Source: Burkholderiales bacterium PBB6 (GTDB taxonomy: Bacteria > Pseudomonadota > Gammaproteobacteria > Burkholderiales > Burkholderiaceae_C). Taken from it: a DNA stretch of 64,000 nt. The DNA lies in assembly GCA_002255925.1 (NCBI GenBank), contig NKIH01000005.1, forward strand, positions 310,001 through 374,000, read 5' to 3'. Positions within the stretch are counted from its first letter, which is position 1. Each line of letters starts with the position of its first letter. Both the position numbers and the translations under genes were made by a program. This document shows, piece by piece, positions 44,604 to 53,453 of the stretch. A model generated the notes under the pieces. That model worked only from the letters and a program-made list of their open reading frames with translations, made no database searches and was not told the origin of the DNA.

Positions 44604-45484
44604 AAGCTGCTCCCAACCCGGTTGTGGAGCAGCACCGTGGTGGTGAAGGCCCGGTAGATGCGCCGATCAGTCGGCTGCACGGCGGCGCCGAAGGGGTCGC
44701 AGCCGCTGTAGGACTGCGGCACACCGGCCAGCACGTCGTCCTCACTGCGAATGACCAGACAGGCGCGAACGGCCAGCACCCGGCCCCAAGCGCCATCAGC
44801 GTTCACCTGCGCTGCAGAGGCGTAATACAGCACTCGGCCGAGCGTCAGTTCGCCAGACCCGGACGATGACCCGTCCCCAGGCGAAGGCGCTGCGTCAACA
44901 TCTGGCCCGACGCCATACAGCAGCCGCAAATCGCTCACGTGCTCCACCAGCATCTGCGCACCGGTATTGCCCGGGCCCAGGCATTTCAAGCCACCGTCCT
45001 CAACGTACAAGCGGCTGTAGGACAGGTACAGCGGATTGCCGCTGCCGTCTGAATCAGGCAAGCGATTGCCCAGGCAATCCAGCGGCCGGCCGTCAGAGGC
45101 CAGGCTGTTGCGAAGATCCGCCTGGAAAACGATCGCCAAAGCATCAGGCCCGCTGCCGCTGCGGCAACTGAGCTGGTCGATGCTGTCAGCCGGCCGGACA
45201 AACAGGTTGTCGCAGCCCTTGATGGCGAGCCCGGCACGGCGGCGAGCCAATCGGCCGTCCGGGCCCACCGACCAAGGCACGCTGTACCCGGCAGGGGCCA
45301 GCTGGGCCCGCAGGATGCCGAATGCCACCGAAGCGTCTTCGGTCATCTGCATCGTCGCGCGGGCTACGCGCCCGGTGGAGGCCGCAGCCAGCGTGACGCC
45401 GTACAGCGCACCCAGCAACACCAGGCTGACCACCAAGGACACCAGCATGTCGACCAGGGTGAAACCGCCGCAGTCTCGTTTCAC
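44600..45484 (-). CDS. pilW: Minor pilin PilW
   Basis: A 294-residue minor pilin. The short leader VKRDCGG ends in Gly before FTLVDMLVSLVVSLVLLGAL, so mature position 5 is Asp instead of the usual Glu. The body contains the PilW-type blocks VFQADLRNSL and EHVSDLRLLYGVGPDVDAA, with many Cys. The start is the GTG at 45484, overlapping the pilV stop by four bases; the frame continues upstream through pilV without pilin sequence. It is part of the fimT-pilV-W-X-Y1-E operon. Confidence 0.87.
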   Translation of the reverse strand: MKRDCGGFTLVDMLVSLVVSLVLLGALYGVTLAAASTGRVARATMQMTEDASVAFGILRAQLAPAGYSVPWSVGPDGRLARRRAGLAIKGCDNLFVRPADSIDQLSCRSGSGPDALAIVFQADLRNSLASDGRPLDCLGNRLPDSDGSGNPLYLSYSRLYVEDGGLKCLGPGNTGAQMLVEHVSDLRLLYGVGPDVDAAPSPGDGSSSGSGELTLGRVLYYASAAQVNADGAWGRVLAVRACLVIRSEDDVLAGVPQSYSGCDPFGAAVQPTDRRIYRAFTTTVLLHNRVGSSL

Positions 45485-46062
45485 AGGGCCACCCGAAAGC
45501 TCAGGCACCGCACCTGCGGTTCGGCATGCACAAGATCTGGCGGGCACTCCAACTGACCCGCAACAGCCAAACCCCGTTGCGCGGTACCGGCCAGCGTCGA
45601 CGGAACACGCCACATCACCCAGATGTCGGCGGCCTGCCCGGAGGCCACCACGCGGATGGCGCCTGCGCCTTGCGGCAAGGCATCAAACAACGCCTTCCGC
45701 CACTGCGCCAGATCCTGCGCAGACAACTCGTTGGCGGTGCACGCCCTGGCCGCATGACAAGCAGGCGGCGCATCGGGTGTGTCGCGCTGCAAGCTGTTCG
45801 CCTTCAGTTGATAGTTGCCGAGGTGCGCCGCGCCGGCATTGGCGCGCATGCGATCAGCGATGTCCGCAGCCAGCAGCGCTGCCAGCGCTCGGTACTCGCT
45901 CGCCTTGGCCTGCCCCGATGCGGACGCCAGCAAGCCGGCCAGAGACATCACGCCCAGCGATGTCACCAGCAGGGCCGCAAGGGTTTCGATCAAGGAAAAA
46001 CCGCCGGATGAGCACCGTGGCCCACCGGGGAGCGAGAGCGCATGCCCGTAACCCGGCTTCAT
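45481..46062 (-). CDS. pilV: Minor pilin PilV
   Basis: A 193-residue minor pilin. A leader of about 20 residues ends in GG before FSLIETLAALLVTSLGVMSL, with Glu at mature position 5. LASASGQAKASEYRALAALL and ADIADRMRANAGA are typical PilV. The ATG at 46062 overlaps the fimT stop by one base (TGATG), matching the coupling used elsewhere in this operon; an in-frame ATG at 46074 would add four residues. Confidence 0.88.
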   Translation of the reverse strand: MKPGYGHALSLPGGPRCSSGGFSLIETLAALLVTSLGVMSLAGLLASASGQAKASEYRALAALLAADIADRMRANAGAAHLGNYQLKANSLQRDTPDAPPACHAARACTANELSAQDLAQWRKALFDALPQGAGAIRVVASGQAADIWVMWRVPSTLAGTAQRGLAVAGQLECPPDLVHAEPQVRCLSFRVAL

Positions 46063-46640
46063 CAACTCGCGCATTCAGCCTCCGCCGTCACGCGTGCCCG
46101 CCCGGGCTTGTTGATGCACACCGTCTGGCTGCCGTCGATCGCGGCATCGACACGCGCGGCACCCAGCGGCAGAAAGCGCAAACGGGACGCAGCGGTGAGT
46201 GAAATGCCCGAAGCCTCGAACGACAAGGACCGCACCGTGCCCAGCACCGGCCCGTCTTGAGGCCCGGCCTGGTGCACCTTGATCAACAGGTCATTCGCGC
46301 TCATGTCGCCGCGGCTGTCGCGGTCCACGAACATCAGCCAGCCGCCGCTCCAGTCGCGGCCGCTGCGCATGCAGCGTGCCGGGGTGGCGCCAAGCGCAGG
46401 ATCACGCGCGCACAAGGAGACAACTTCGCCGCGCTGCAATGCCTCGCGCCGAGCCTGCTGTATCGCAGAGCGGAACTCGGCCACCTGGCTTTCCACAGCC
46501 CGGCGAGAGAGCTGCCTTTGCCACGATGGCCACGCCGCGCCTGCCAGAATCGACAGCACCAGCAGGGTGATCAACAGCTCGATGAGGGTATAGCCCCGGT
46601 TGCCAACCGGGGAGACAAGGCAACGCGGTGTTTGGTACAT
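46062..46640 (-). CDS. fimT: Minor pilin FimT/FimU (GspH-type)
   Basis: A 192-residue pseudopilin and first gene of the minor pilin operon. The 16-residue leader ends in Gly before YTLIELLITLLVLSILAGAA, with Glu5. The GspH/FimT domain follows: FRSAIQQARREALQRGEVVS, SGGWLMFVDRDSRGD and SGISLTAASRLRFLPLGAAR. The start is at 46640 (MYQTPRCLVSPVGNRG); the long upstream frame overlaps the opposing ribD gene. The 130-bp gap to ribD should hold both divergent promoters. Confidence 0.88.
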   Translation of the reverse strand: MYQTPRCLVSPVGNRGYTLIELLITLLVLSILAGAAWPSWQRQLSRRAVESQVAEFRSAIQQARREALQRGEVVSLCARDPALGATPARCMRSGRDWSGGWLMFVDRDSRGDMSANDLLIKVHQAGPQDGPVLGTVRSLSFEASGISLTAASRLRFLPLGAARVDAAIDGSQTVCINKPGRARVTAEAECAS

Positions 46641-46770
46641 GGTCCAGCCTGTGAGACGCCACGACGAGAACTGCTTCGCTACTGCCAGCGCCCGATTCTT
46701 CGTACCCACCCCCTGCAGAACATCCCTCATGCGGGGGAAAATCGACAACGTTGCGCCCAACGAAACCACG

Positions 46771-47898
46771 ATGACCCACACCCCTGCGAACGATGCGAAC
46801 TGGCTGACGGCCGCCCTGGCGCTGGCCACCCGTGCAGTCGGCCTGACCGACCCCAACCCGCGGGTGGGCTGCGTGCTGATCGCCGCGGATGGCCACACCG
46901 TGCTGGGCGAAGGCCACACCCAGGCCGCCGGTGAGGCCCATGCCGAGGTAATGGCCCTGCGGGACGCCGCCAGCCGGGGCAACAGCGTGGCAGGCGCCAC
47001 CGCCTACGTCACGCTGGAGCCTTGCGCCCACCATGGCCGCACCGGCCCCTGCTGCGACGCCCTGATTCGGGCGGGTATTGCCCGCGTGGTGCAGGCCGTG
47101 GGTGACCCCAACCCGGCCGTGAACGGACAAGGCGCCGCGCGCCTTCGTGCAGCCGGTGTCCAGGTCGAAGACGGCCCGGCGCACCTGGCGATCGAGGCCA
47201 GAGAGCTCAACATCGGCTTCTTCTCACGCATGGAGCGGCAGCGCCCGTGGCTGCGGATGAAGATGGCGGCCTCGCTGGACGGGCGCAGCGCACTCGACAA
47301 CGGCGTCAGCCAATGGATCACCAGCCCGCAGGCGCGCACTGACGGCCATGCCTGGCGGCGGCGTGCCGGCGTGGTGCTCAGCGGCGCCGGCACGGTGCTC
47401 GAAGACAACCCGCGGCTCGACGTGCGGCTGGTGGAAACCGCGCGCCAGCCCCTGCGCGCCGTCATTGATTCCCGGCTCGACACACCGCTGGATGCCCGCC
47501 TGTTCGAGGTTGACAGCCCTGTGCTGCTGTTCGCCGCCCATCCGTCCCCCGAGCGCATCGACGCCCTGCGCGCACGCGGCGCCGAGGTCATCTGCCTGCC
47601 AGACGCCCAAGGCAAGGTCGACCTGGCCGCCGCGCTGGCCGAGCTGGGCGCCCGCCAGATCAACGAGGTTCACCTCGAAGCCGGCGAGCGCCTGAATGCC
47701 TCATGGCTGCGCACCGGGCTGGTGGATGAGCTGCTGATTTACCTGGCCCCGATGCTCATCGGCGCGGGCCGGGGCATGGCCGCACTCGGCCCGCTGCAGG
47801 CGCTGGAGCAGGCCGCCCGCTTCAATTTTCACGATGTGTGCCGGATCGGCCCTGATGTTCGAGTGCTTGCTCGACAAACGACGAACCCGCCCGACTGA
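46771..47898 (+). CDS. ribD: Bifunctional riboflavin deaminase/reductase
   Basis: A 375-residue enzyme for steps two and three of riboflavin synthesis. The N-terminal deaminase has the zinc site HAEVMALRDAA (HAE) and PCAHHGRTGPCCDALI (PC-x8-C). The C-terminal reductase from about residue 150 has LRMKMAASLDGRSALDNGVS and HLEAGERLNASWLRTGLVDE. The ATG at 46771 fits family length. It is followed after 21 bp by ribBX, then ribH and nusB, a common order. Confidence 0.95.
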   Translation: MTHTPANDANWLTAALALATRAVGLTDPNPRVGCVLIAADGHTVLGEGHTQAAGEAHAEVMALRDAASRGNSVAGATAYVTLEPCAHHGRTGPCCDALIRAGIARVVQAVGDPNPAVNGQGAARLRAAGVQVEDGPAHLAIEARELNIGFFSRMERQRPWLRMKMAASLDGRSALDNGVSQWITSPQARTDGHAWRRRAGVVLSGAGTVLEDNPRLDVRLVETARQPLRAVIDSRLDTPLDARLFEVDSPVLLFAAHPSPERIDALRARGAEVICLPDAQGKVDLAAALAELGARQINEVHLEAGERLNASWLRTGLVDELLIYLAPMLIGAGRGMAALGPLQALEQAARFNFHDVCRIGPDVRVLARQTTNPPD

Positions 47899-47919
47899 CT
47901 CCCCGCCTACAATCGGGGG

Positions 47920-49023
47920 ATGCCCATTTCTCCTGTTCCCGAGCTGGTTGCCGAGCTGGCAGCCGGCCGCATGGTCATTCTGGTTGACGAAGAAGATCGC
48001 GAAAACGAGGGCGATCTCGTGCTCGCCTCCGATCACGTCACGCCAGAAGCGATCAATTTCATGGCCAAGTACGGCCGCGGCCTGATTTGCCTGACGCTCA
48101 CGCGTGAGCGCTGCGAGCGCCTGCAGCTGCCCCCGATGGCGGCCCGCAACGGCACCGCGCATGGCACCGCGTTCACCGTGTCGATCGAGTCCCGCGAAGG
48201 CGTGACCACCGGCATCTCGGCCGCCGACCGTGCCCGCACGGTGCAAGCCGCCGTGGCCCGTGACGCCCATCCGCGCGACCTGGTGCAGCCTGGCCACATC
48301 TTCCCGCTGCAGGCCCAGGACGGCGGCGTGCTGATGCGCGCTGGTCATACCGAAGCGGGCTGCGACCTCGCTGGCATGGCCGGCCTGACGCCCTCGTCGG
48401 TGATCTGCGAGATCATGAATGACGACGGCACGATGGCCCGCCTGCCCGATCTGCAGATCTTCGCCCGCGAACACGGCCTGAAGATCGGCACCATCGCCGA
48501 CCTGATCACCTACCGCAGCCGCAACGAATCGCTGATCACCCGAGCCGGACAACGCCAGCTGACGACGGCGCAGGGCGAATTCACCGCCCATGTGTTCCGC
48601 GACCGCTCCGGCGGCGTGCACCTGGCCCTGGCCACCGGCCAGTGGGCCCCGACCGACGAAGTGCTGGTGCGTGTGCACGAGCCGCTGTCGGTGCTCGACC
48701 TGCTGGATGCCGGCAGCAGCAACAGCCACTCGTGGTCGCTGCCCAAGGCCCTGTCGGCCCTGAAGGCCAGCCCGGCCGGCGTGGCCGTGCTGCTGAACTG
48801 CGGCGCCGAAGCCGCCAGCGCCCTGCTCGGACAACTGCTGCCTGCCGCTGACGCCACCGTGGTGCGGCCGTCGGTCGACCTGCGCACCTACGGCGTGGGC
48901 GCACAGATCCTTCGCGAGTTGGGTGTCAGCCGGATGAAGCTGCTGGGCAGCCCGCGCCGCATGCCGAGCATGACCGGTTACGGGCTCGAGGTGACCGGCT
49001 TTCTGGCCGCCGACCCGGCTTGA
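47920..49023 (+). CDS. ribBX: DHBP synthase with degenerate GTP cyclohydrolase II domain (RibBX type)
   Basis: A 367-residue protein. Residues 1-205 are a full 3,4-dihydroxy-2-butanone 4-phosphate synthase: VDEEDRENEGDLVLASDHVT has the metal-binding DxExREN motif, and GHIFPLQAQDGGVLMRAGHT and EAGCDLAGMAGL are active-site blocks. The C-terminal half has the RibA fold pattern (VRVHEPLSVLDLLDAGSS, TYGVGAQILRELGVSRMKLL). It lacks the zinc site GSLRCDC and the preceding Cys, reading AGSSNSHSWSLPK at that place. The cyclohydrolase activity is therefore probably lost, and a separate RibA is needed elsewhere. It is often annotated ribBA. Confidence 0.9.
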   Translation: MPISPVPELVAELAAGRMVILVDEEDRENEGDLVLASDHVTPEAINFMAKYGRGLICLTLTRERCERLQLPPMAARNGTAHGTAFTVSIESREGVTTGISAADRARTVQAAVARDAHPRDLVQPGHIFPLQAQDGGVLMRAGHTEAGCDLAGMAGLTPSSVICEIMNDDGTMARLPDLQIFAREHGLKIGTIADLITYRSRNESLITRAGQRQLTTAQGEFTAHVFRDRSGGVHLALATGQWAPTDEVLVRVHEPLSVLDLLDAGSSNSHSWSLPKALSALKASPAGVAVLLNCGAEAASALLGQLLPAADATVVRPSVDLRTYGVGAQILRELGVSRMKLLGSPRRMPSMTGYGLEVTGFLAADPA

Positions 49024-49056
49024 TGAATTTTCTGACTTTGACAAGGACACGCCACC

Positions 49057-49521
49057 ATGCTGGGTGCTGACAAGGGCCAAAGCGGCTCGCTGAAGGGTGA
49101 AGGCCTGGTGATCGGCATCGTGCGTGCGCGCTTCAACGACGCCATCACCAGCAAGCTCGCCGACAACTGTCTGGCTGAACTGGCTGCCATGGGCGTGCTG
49201 GACAAGCACATCACCCAGGTGACCGTGCCCGGTGCGCTGGAAGTGCCCGTGGCGCTGAAGGCCATGGCCGACAGCGACGACTACGACGCGCTGATCGCCC
49301 TGGGCTGCATCATCCGCGGCGAGACCTACCACTTTGAACTGGTGGCCAACGAAAGCGGCGCGGGCGTGACCCGCATTTCGCTCGACCACCAGATCCCGAT
49401 CGCCAATGCGATCCTTACTGTCGAGAACGAAGCGCAGGCGTGGGCCCGCACCGAAGAAAAAGGCCGAGACGCTGCCCGTGTGGCCGTTGAAATGGCCAAC
49501 CTGATGGACGAATTGCTGTGA
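49057..49521 (+). CDS. ribH: 6,7-dimethyl-8-ribityllumazine synthase
   Basis: A 154-residue subunit of the icosahedral or pentameric lumazine synthase. [40 protein letters not shown], and [20 protein letters not shown] with the catalytic His are family signatures. It condenses the RibD and RibB products. The 3' end overlaps nusB by four bases (GTGA). Confidence 0.96.
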   Translation: MLGADKGQSGSLKGEGLVIGIVRARFNDAITSKLADNCLAELAAMGVLDKHITQVTVPGALEVPVALKAMADSDDYDALIALGCIIRGETYHFELVANESGAGVTRISLDHQIPIANAILTVENEAQAWARTEEKGRDAARVAVEMANLMDELL

Positions 49522-49988
49522 CCACTCCCACCTCCCCTGCCAAGAAGCGCACTGCGCCAAAATCGGCCCGCCGCCGCTCGCGCGAAATCGCCCTCCAGGG
49601 CCTGTACCAGTGGCTGGTGTCGGGTGAAGACGCCGGCGTGATCGACGCCCACATGCGCGAGCAGGAAGGCTTCGACAAGGTCGACCGCGCGCACTATGAC
49701 GCCCTGCTGCACGGCTGCATCACCGAGGCCGCTGACCTTGACGTGGTGCTGGGTCGCCATGTCGACCGCCGCACCAGCGAGCTGTCGCCGGTGGAACATG
49801 CCGTGCTGCTGATCGGCACCTACGAGCTGAAGCACTGCATCGACGTGCCGTACCGCGTCGCCATCAACGAAGCGGTCGAGCTCGCCAAGAGCTTCGGCGG
49901 CACCGATGGCCACAAGTACGTGAACGGCGTGCTCGACAAGGCCGCTGGCGACCTGCGCGCCACGGAAGTCCAGGCTCGGTCACGCTGA
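49518..49988 (+). CDS. nusB: Transcription antitermination factor NusB
   Basis: A 156-residue Nus[21 protein letters not shown] at the N-terminus, [20 protein letters not shown] and [20 protein letters not shown], then [11 protein letters not shown]. It binds boxA in rRNA leaders with NusE. The GTG at 49518 overlaps the ribH stop (GTGA), a coupling of ribH and nusB found in many proteobacteria. A terminator follows. Confidence 0.96.
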   Translation: MTTPTSPAKKRTAPKSARRRSREIALQGLYQWLVSGEDAGVIDAHMREQEGFDKVDRAHYDALLHGCITEAADLDVVLGRHVDRRTSELSPVEHAVLLIGTYELKHCIDVPYRVAINEAVELAKSFGGTDGHKYVNGVLDKAAGDLRATEVQARSR

Positions 49989-50033
49989 CCGGCTTGTTGC
50001 CTGTGCCCCAACGCGCACCCCTGCGCACCACTG

Positions 50034-50058
50034 ACAAGCGCCCTCGCCGGGCGCTTGT
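50034..50058 (+). terminator. Terminator after nusB
   Basis: ACAAGCGCCC (50034-50043) pairs perfectly with GGGCGCTTGT (50049-50058) around TCGCC, followed by TGCTTG. It sits 46 bp after the nusB stop and only 17 bp before the aminotransferase start, so it may lower read-through into that gene. Confidence 0.6.
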
Positions 50059-50074
50059 TGCTTGAAGTTCCAGC

Positions 50075-51295
50075 ATGAAGCTCGCCAGCCGCCTCGACCA
50101 CATCGATCCGTTCTACGTGATGGAGTGCGCCAAGGCGGCTTCCGCGCTGGCAGCCAGCCCGGCGTGTGACCCCGCCCAGGGCGGCTCGCCGATGATCTTC
50201 CTGAACATCGGTGAGCCCGACTTCACGGCGCCGCCGCTGGTGCAGGCCGCCGCGCAGGCAGCCCTGCAGGCCGGTCGCACGCAGTACACCGATGCCAACG
50301 GTCTGGCGCCGCTGCGCCAGGCGCTCTCGGACTGGTATGCCAGCCGTTTCGGCCTGACGATCGACGCCCGCCGCATCGTCATCACGGCCGGCGCATCGGC
50401 TGCCCTGCAACTCGCCTGCCTCGCCTTGTTCGAGACCGGCGACGAGGTGCTGATGCCCGACCCGTCCTACCCCTGCAACCGCCATTTCGTGGCGGCCACC
50501 GGGGCAACGGCCAGGTTGCTGCCCGCCGGCCCGGAGCACCGTTTCCAGCCTGACGCCGCCACCGTGGCCGCGGCCTGGACACCCGCCACGCGCGGCGTGG
50601 TGCTGGCATCGCCTTCGAACCCGACGGGCACCTCCATCACGGCGGAGGCGCTGGAAGCCATTGCCCGCACCGTGCGCGCGAACGGCGGCGTGACCATCGT
50701 CGACGAGATCTACCTCGGCCTCAGCTACGACGACCGCTTCAGCCAAAGCGCCCTGGCCCTGCCGGACGGACTGGGCGAGCAGGTCATCTCGGTCAACAGC
50801 TTCTCCAAGTACTTCAGCATGACGGGCTGGCGCCTGGGCTGGCTGGTGCTGCCCGAGCCGCTCGTGGGTGCAGTCGAGAAGTTGCAGCAGAACCTCTACA
50901 TCTGCGCGTCCACCGTGGCCCAGCACGCCGCGCTGGCCTGTTTCGCGCCCGAAAGCCTGGCTGAATACGAACGCCGCCGTGCCGCCTTCCGTGAACGACG
51001 CGATGTGGTGGTGCCCGCCCTCAATGCCATGGGCCTGACCGTGCCCGTGATGCCCGACGGCGCGTTCTACGCCTGGGCCGACTGCAGCGCCTTCAGCGAC
51101 GACAGCTGGCAGTTCTGCCTCGACGTCATGAACGAGGCCCATGTGGCCCTGACGCCCGGCAAGGACTTCGGCCCGGCTGCCGCCAGCCGCTATGTGCGCC
51201 TGTCCTTCGCCAACAGCCTGCCGCAGCTGGAAGAAGCCATGAACCGTCTGGCGCTGTTTTTGCGCCGCCGGGAATCCCAGGCCAGCCGGGCTTGA
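50075..51295 (+). CDS. Pyridoxal phosphate-dependent aminotransferase (class I/II)
   Basis: A 406-residue fold-type I aminotransferase. INIGEPDFTAPP-like FLNIGEPDFTAPPLVQAAAQ, then YTDANGLAPLRQALSDWYAS, VLASPSNPTGTSITAEALEA, the PLP Lys in SVNSFSKYFSMTGWRLGWLV, and the substrate Arg in SRYVRLSFANS. The sequence is in the alanine/aspartate-type group, and the amino donor cannot be specified. It has its own start after a terminator and is followed 11 bp later by a kinase gene, which may be co-transcribed. Confidence 0.9.
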   Translation: MKLASRLDHIDPFYVMECAKAASALAASPACDPAQGGSPMIFLNIGEPDFTAPPLVQAAAQAALQAGRTQYTDANGLAPLRQALSDWYASRFGLTIDARRIVITAGASAALQLACLALFETGDEVLMPDPSYPCNRHFVAATGATARLLPAGPEHRFQPDAATVAAAWTPATRGVVLASPSNPTGTSITAEALEAIARTVRANGGVTIVDEIYLGLSYDDRFSQSALALPDGLGEQVISVNSFSKYFSMTGWRLGWLVLPEPLVGAVEKLQQNLYICASTVAQHAALACFAPESLAEYERRRAAFRERRDVVVPALNAMGLTVPVMPDGAFYAWADCSAFSDDSWQFCLDVMNEAHVALTPGKDFGPAAASRYVRLSFANSLPQLEEAMNRLALFLRRRESQASRA

Positions 51296-51306
51296 GGAAG
51301 ATGGCC

Positions 51307-53016
51307 ATGTCTGCGTCAAGTTTGCGTATGCTCCAGTCCATGCGCTGGAAGCTGTTCGGTCGCAAGGTTGAGCAGAGCCCGCCGGAGGCGTCCGACTCGA
51401 CCTTCGAAGCCACCACTGTCGAAGACTTGCCGCCCGGCCTCGCAGAAGCCTTGGCGGCACATGGCGCTGCGCCCGTAGCCGGCCCGGGCGATGCCGGTGA
51501 CGCCGGCATCCACGCCAACAACATCATCGGCCACGTTGGCCGCTACGCACTCAAATCGGTGCTTGGCGAAGGTGGTCTCGGCACGGTGTACGCCGCCTGG
51601 GACCCGCTGCTGTCGCGCCCGGTGGCCGTCAAGACCCTGCACCTGCATCTGCACCTCGAGGCCGGCAAGACCGAAGCCCTCGACAGCATGATCCTGAACG
51701 AGGCGCGCGCCGCCGCGCGGCTGTCGCACCCCCACATCGTCACGGTGTTTGATGCCGGCCCGTCCGAGCAGGGCATCTACATCGCGATGGAACCCCTGCG
51801 GGGCCGCGATCTGCGTCACCTGCTGCAGGAAGGCTGGCGTCCGACGCCGGTCGAGGTCGCCCACCTGGTGCGTCGGGTGGCTGACGCCCTGGCCTATGCC
51901 CACGGCAAGGGCGTGGTGCACTGTGACATCAAGCCCGCCAACATCTTCATGGTCGGCCGCAAGCAGCCCAAGGTGCTGGACTTCGGCATTGCGCGGGTCA
52001 CCCAGCGTGATGGCTCGACCGTGGAAGGGCCGGTTGCCGGCTCACCGTATTACCTGGCACCGGAACAGGTGGTTGGTGGCCCGATCGACCGGCGTGTCGA
52101 CGTGTATTCGCTGGGCGTGGTGATGTACGAGTTGCTCACCGGACAGCGCGCGTTCACCGGCGCCACGGTCGACGACATCACCCGGGCCGTGCTGCAAGAC
52201 CCGACACCCGTGGCGCGCAAGGCCAATCCGAAGGTGCCTGCAGGTCTGTCGGCGATTGCCCGCCGCGCCATGGCTCGTGCACCGGAAGAGCGGCTGGCCT
52301 CTGCCCGACACCTCGCGTCCGAGCTGCGCCACTGGCTTGATTCCCAGGAAGCGCAGGCCTTGGGTGAGCCACCCAGCCAGCGTCGCGGCCGTTGGGCGGC
52401 ACTGTTGGGCGTAGCGTTGACGGCCGGGGCCGTGACCGCCGTGTGGATGAACGCCAGGTCGCGCACCGCCACCGACACCCCCCTGCAAGCTGCAGCCCCG
52501 GCCGCCAGTTCAGCATTGCTTGAGGCGTCGGCCCCGCTCGCCACGGCGAATGCCGGTGGCTTGGCCACCGACGAGCGCTGGGCCGACACGCCGGCCACGT
52601 CTGCCTCCGGCCCAGCCACTCTGAAGACCGACGCCGAACCACCTGCCTCGAGTGAGAAGCAGGCGGCCAAGGACAAAGACAAGGACAAGGCGCGTGATGC
52701 CGCCGCGACCGCGCGCACCGACAAGGAGCGCCGCAAGGCCGAGGCCAAGGACAAAAAAACGCGCGACGACGCCACAGCGGCCGACCGCCCTGCCGTGCCG
52801 GTGGCCACTGGCACGGTACAGTTGGCGATCAGCCCGTGGGGCGAGGTTGAGGTTGACGGCAAGCCCGCCGGCACCGCGCCACCCCTGACGCGTCTGACCC
52901 TGCCGGCCGGCCGTCACACCATCACCGTGCGCAATGGCGATTTCCCCGCCTATGTCCGCAACGTCGAGGTGGACCCCGACCACCCACTGCAAGTCAAACA
53001 CAGATTCGGTCCGTGA
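51307..53016 (+). CDS. Serine/threonine protein kinase with C-terminal PEGA domain (non-RD type)
   Basis: A 569-residue Hanks-type kinase. The kinase domain spans about residues 80-335: glycine loop LGEGGLGTVYAAWDP, Lys109 (VAVKTL), catalytic loop VVHCDIKPANIF with Cys206 in place of the usual Arg of HRD, DFG at 225, and AGSPYYLAPEQVVG. One membrane segment lies near 370-388. A Lys/Asp/Ala-rich linker (KDKDKDKARDAAATARTDK) follows, then a PEGA-like domain at about 495-565 (AISPWGEVEVDGKPAG). The PEGA part is likely periplasmic. I preferred the ATG at 51307, 8 bp after GAGGA, over one at 51301. The next gene, a lipoprotein, overlaps by four bases. Confidence 0.88.
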   Translation: MSASSLRMLQSMRWKLFGRKVEQSPPEASDSTFEATTVEDLPPGLAEALAAHGAAPVAGPGDAGDAGIHANNIIGHVGRYALKSVLGEGGLGTVYAAWDPLLSRPVAVKTLHLHLHLEAGKTEALDSMILNEARAAARLSHPHIVTVFDAGPSEQGIYIAMEPLRGRDLRHLLQEGWRPTPVEVAHLVRRVADALAYAHGKGVVHCDIKPANIFMVGRKQPKVLDFGIARVTQRDGSTVEGPVAGSPYYLAPEQVVGGPIDRRVDVYSLGVVMYELLTGQRAFTGATVDDITRAVLQDPTPVARKANPKVPAGLSAIARRAMARAPEERLASARHLASELRHWLDSQEAQALGEPPSQRRGRWAALLGVALTAGAVTAVWMNARSRTATDTPLQAAAPAASSALLEASAPLATANAGGLATDERWADTPATSASGPATLKTDAEPPASSEKQAAKDKDKDKARDAAATARTDKERRKAEAKDKKTRDDATAADRPAVPVATGTVQLAISPWGEVEVDGKPAGTAPPLTRLTLPAGRHTITVRNGDFPAYVRNVEVDPDHPLQVKHRFGP

Positions 53017-53453
53017 CGCTGCCTGCCACCTCCCGCCCTGCCCTGCGCCTGCCTCACTTCAGCGCTGTCGCGCTCTCGCTGGCCCTGCCCTTGCTGCTGT
53101 CGGCCTGTGCCGGCCTGATGAACAAGCCTGCCGCGAATACGCCCAGCGTCACCGACGCGATGGCGAAGCCGGCCGAGCGCCAGCTGGTGGCGGCATTGCG
53201 CCTGTATGACGACGCCATGTACCGCGAAGCCGAAAAGGCCCTCGACGAAGCGCTGCGTCTGAAGTTGTCGAACCCGCGAGACCAGGCCACCGCCTGGAAG
53301 ACGCTGGCTTTCATCTACTGCACCAGCGGCCGCAAGCCCGAGTGCGAAAAGGCCTTCCGCAGCGCCCGCAGCGCCGACCCCGAATTTGCCCTGAGCAAGG
53401 CCGAGGCCGGTCACCCCGTCTGGGGCCCGGTGTACGCGGCTTCACGCCGCTGA
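53013..53453 (+). CDS. Small TPR-like lipoprotein (possibly TssQ-like)
   Basis: A 146-residue protein with a lipoprotein signal: a hydrophobic stretch ending LPLLLSAC, the lipobox Cys near residue 32. The mature part is helical and TPR-like (LVAALRLYDDAMYREAEKAL, DEALRLKLSNPRDQATAWKT, then LAFIYCTSGRKPECEKAFRS). It resembles the TssQ-type lipoproteins often annotated in Burkholderiales, but no type VI secretion genes are nearby. It is translationally coupled to the kinase (GTGA at 53013-53016) and to ybgC (TGATG), which suggests that kinase and lipoprotein work together in the envelope. Confidence 0.75.
   Translation: MTLPATSRPALRLPHFSAVALSLALPLLLSACAGLMNKPAANTPSVTDAMAKPAERQLVAALRLYDDAMYREAEKALDEALRLKLSNPRDQATAWKTLAFIYCTSGRKPECEKAFRSARSADPEFALSKAEAGHPVWGPVYAASRR

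Noticed and set aside
47701-49560. 619-codon minus-strand frame opposite ribBX and ribH
   Set aside because: It spans three plus-strand genes with coupled starts; no motif supports it.
53013-53453. Reading the lipoprotein as proof of a type VI secretion locus
   Set aside because: Only a loose TssQ-like resemblance exists and no other T6SS gene is in the window.
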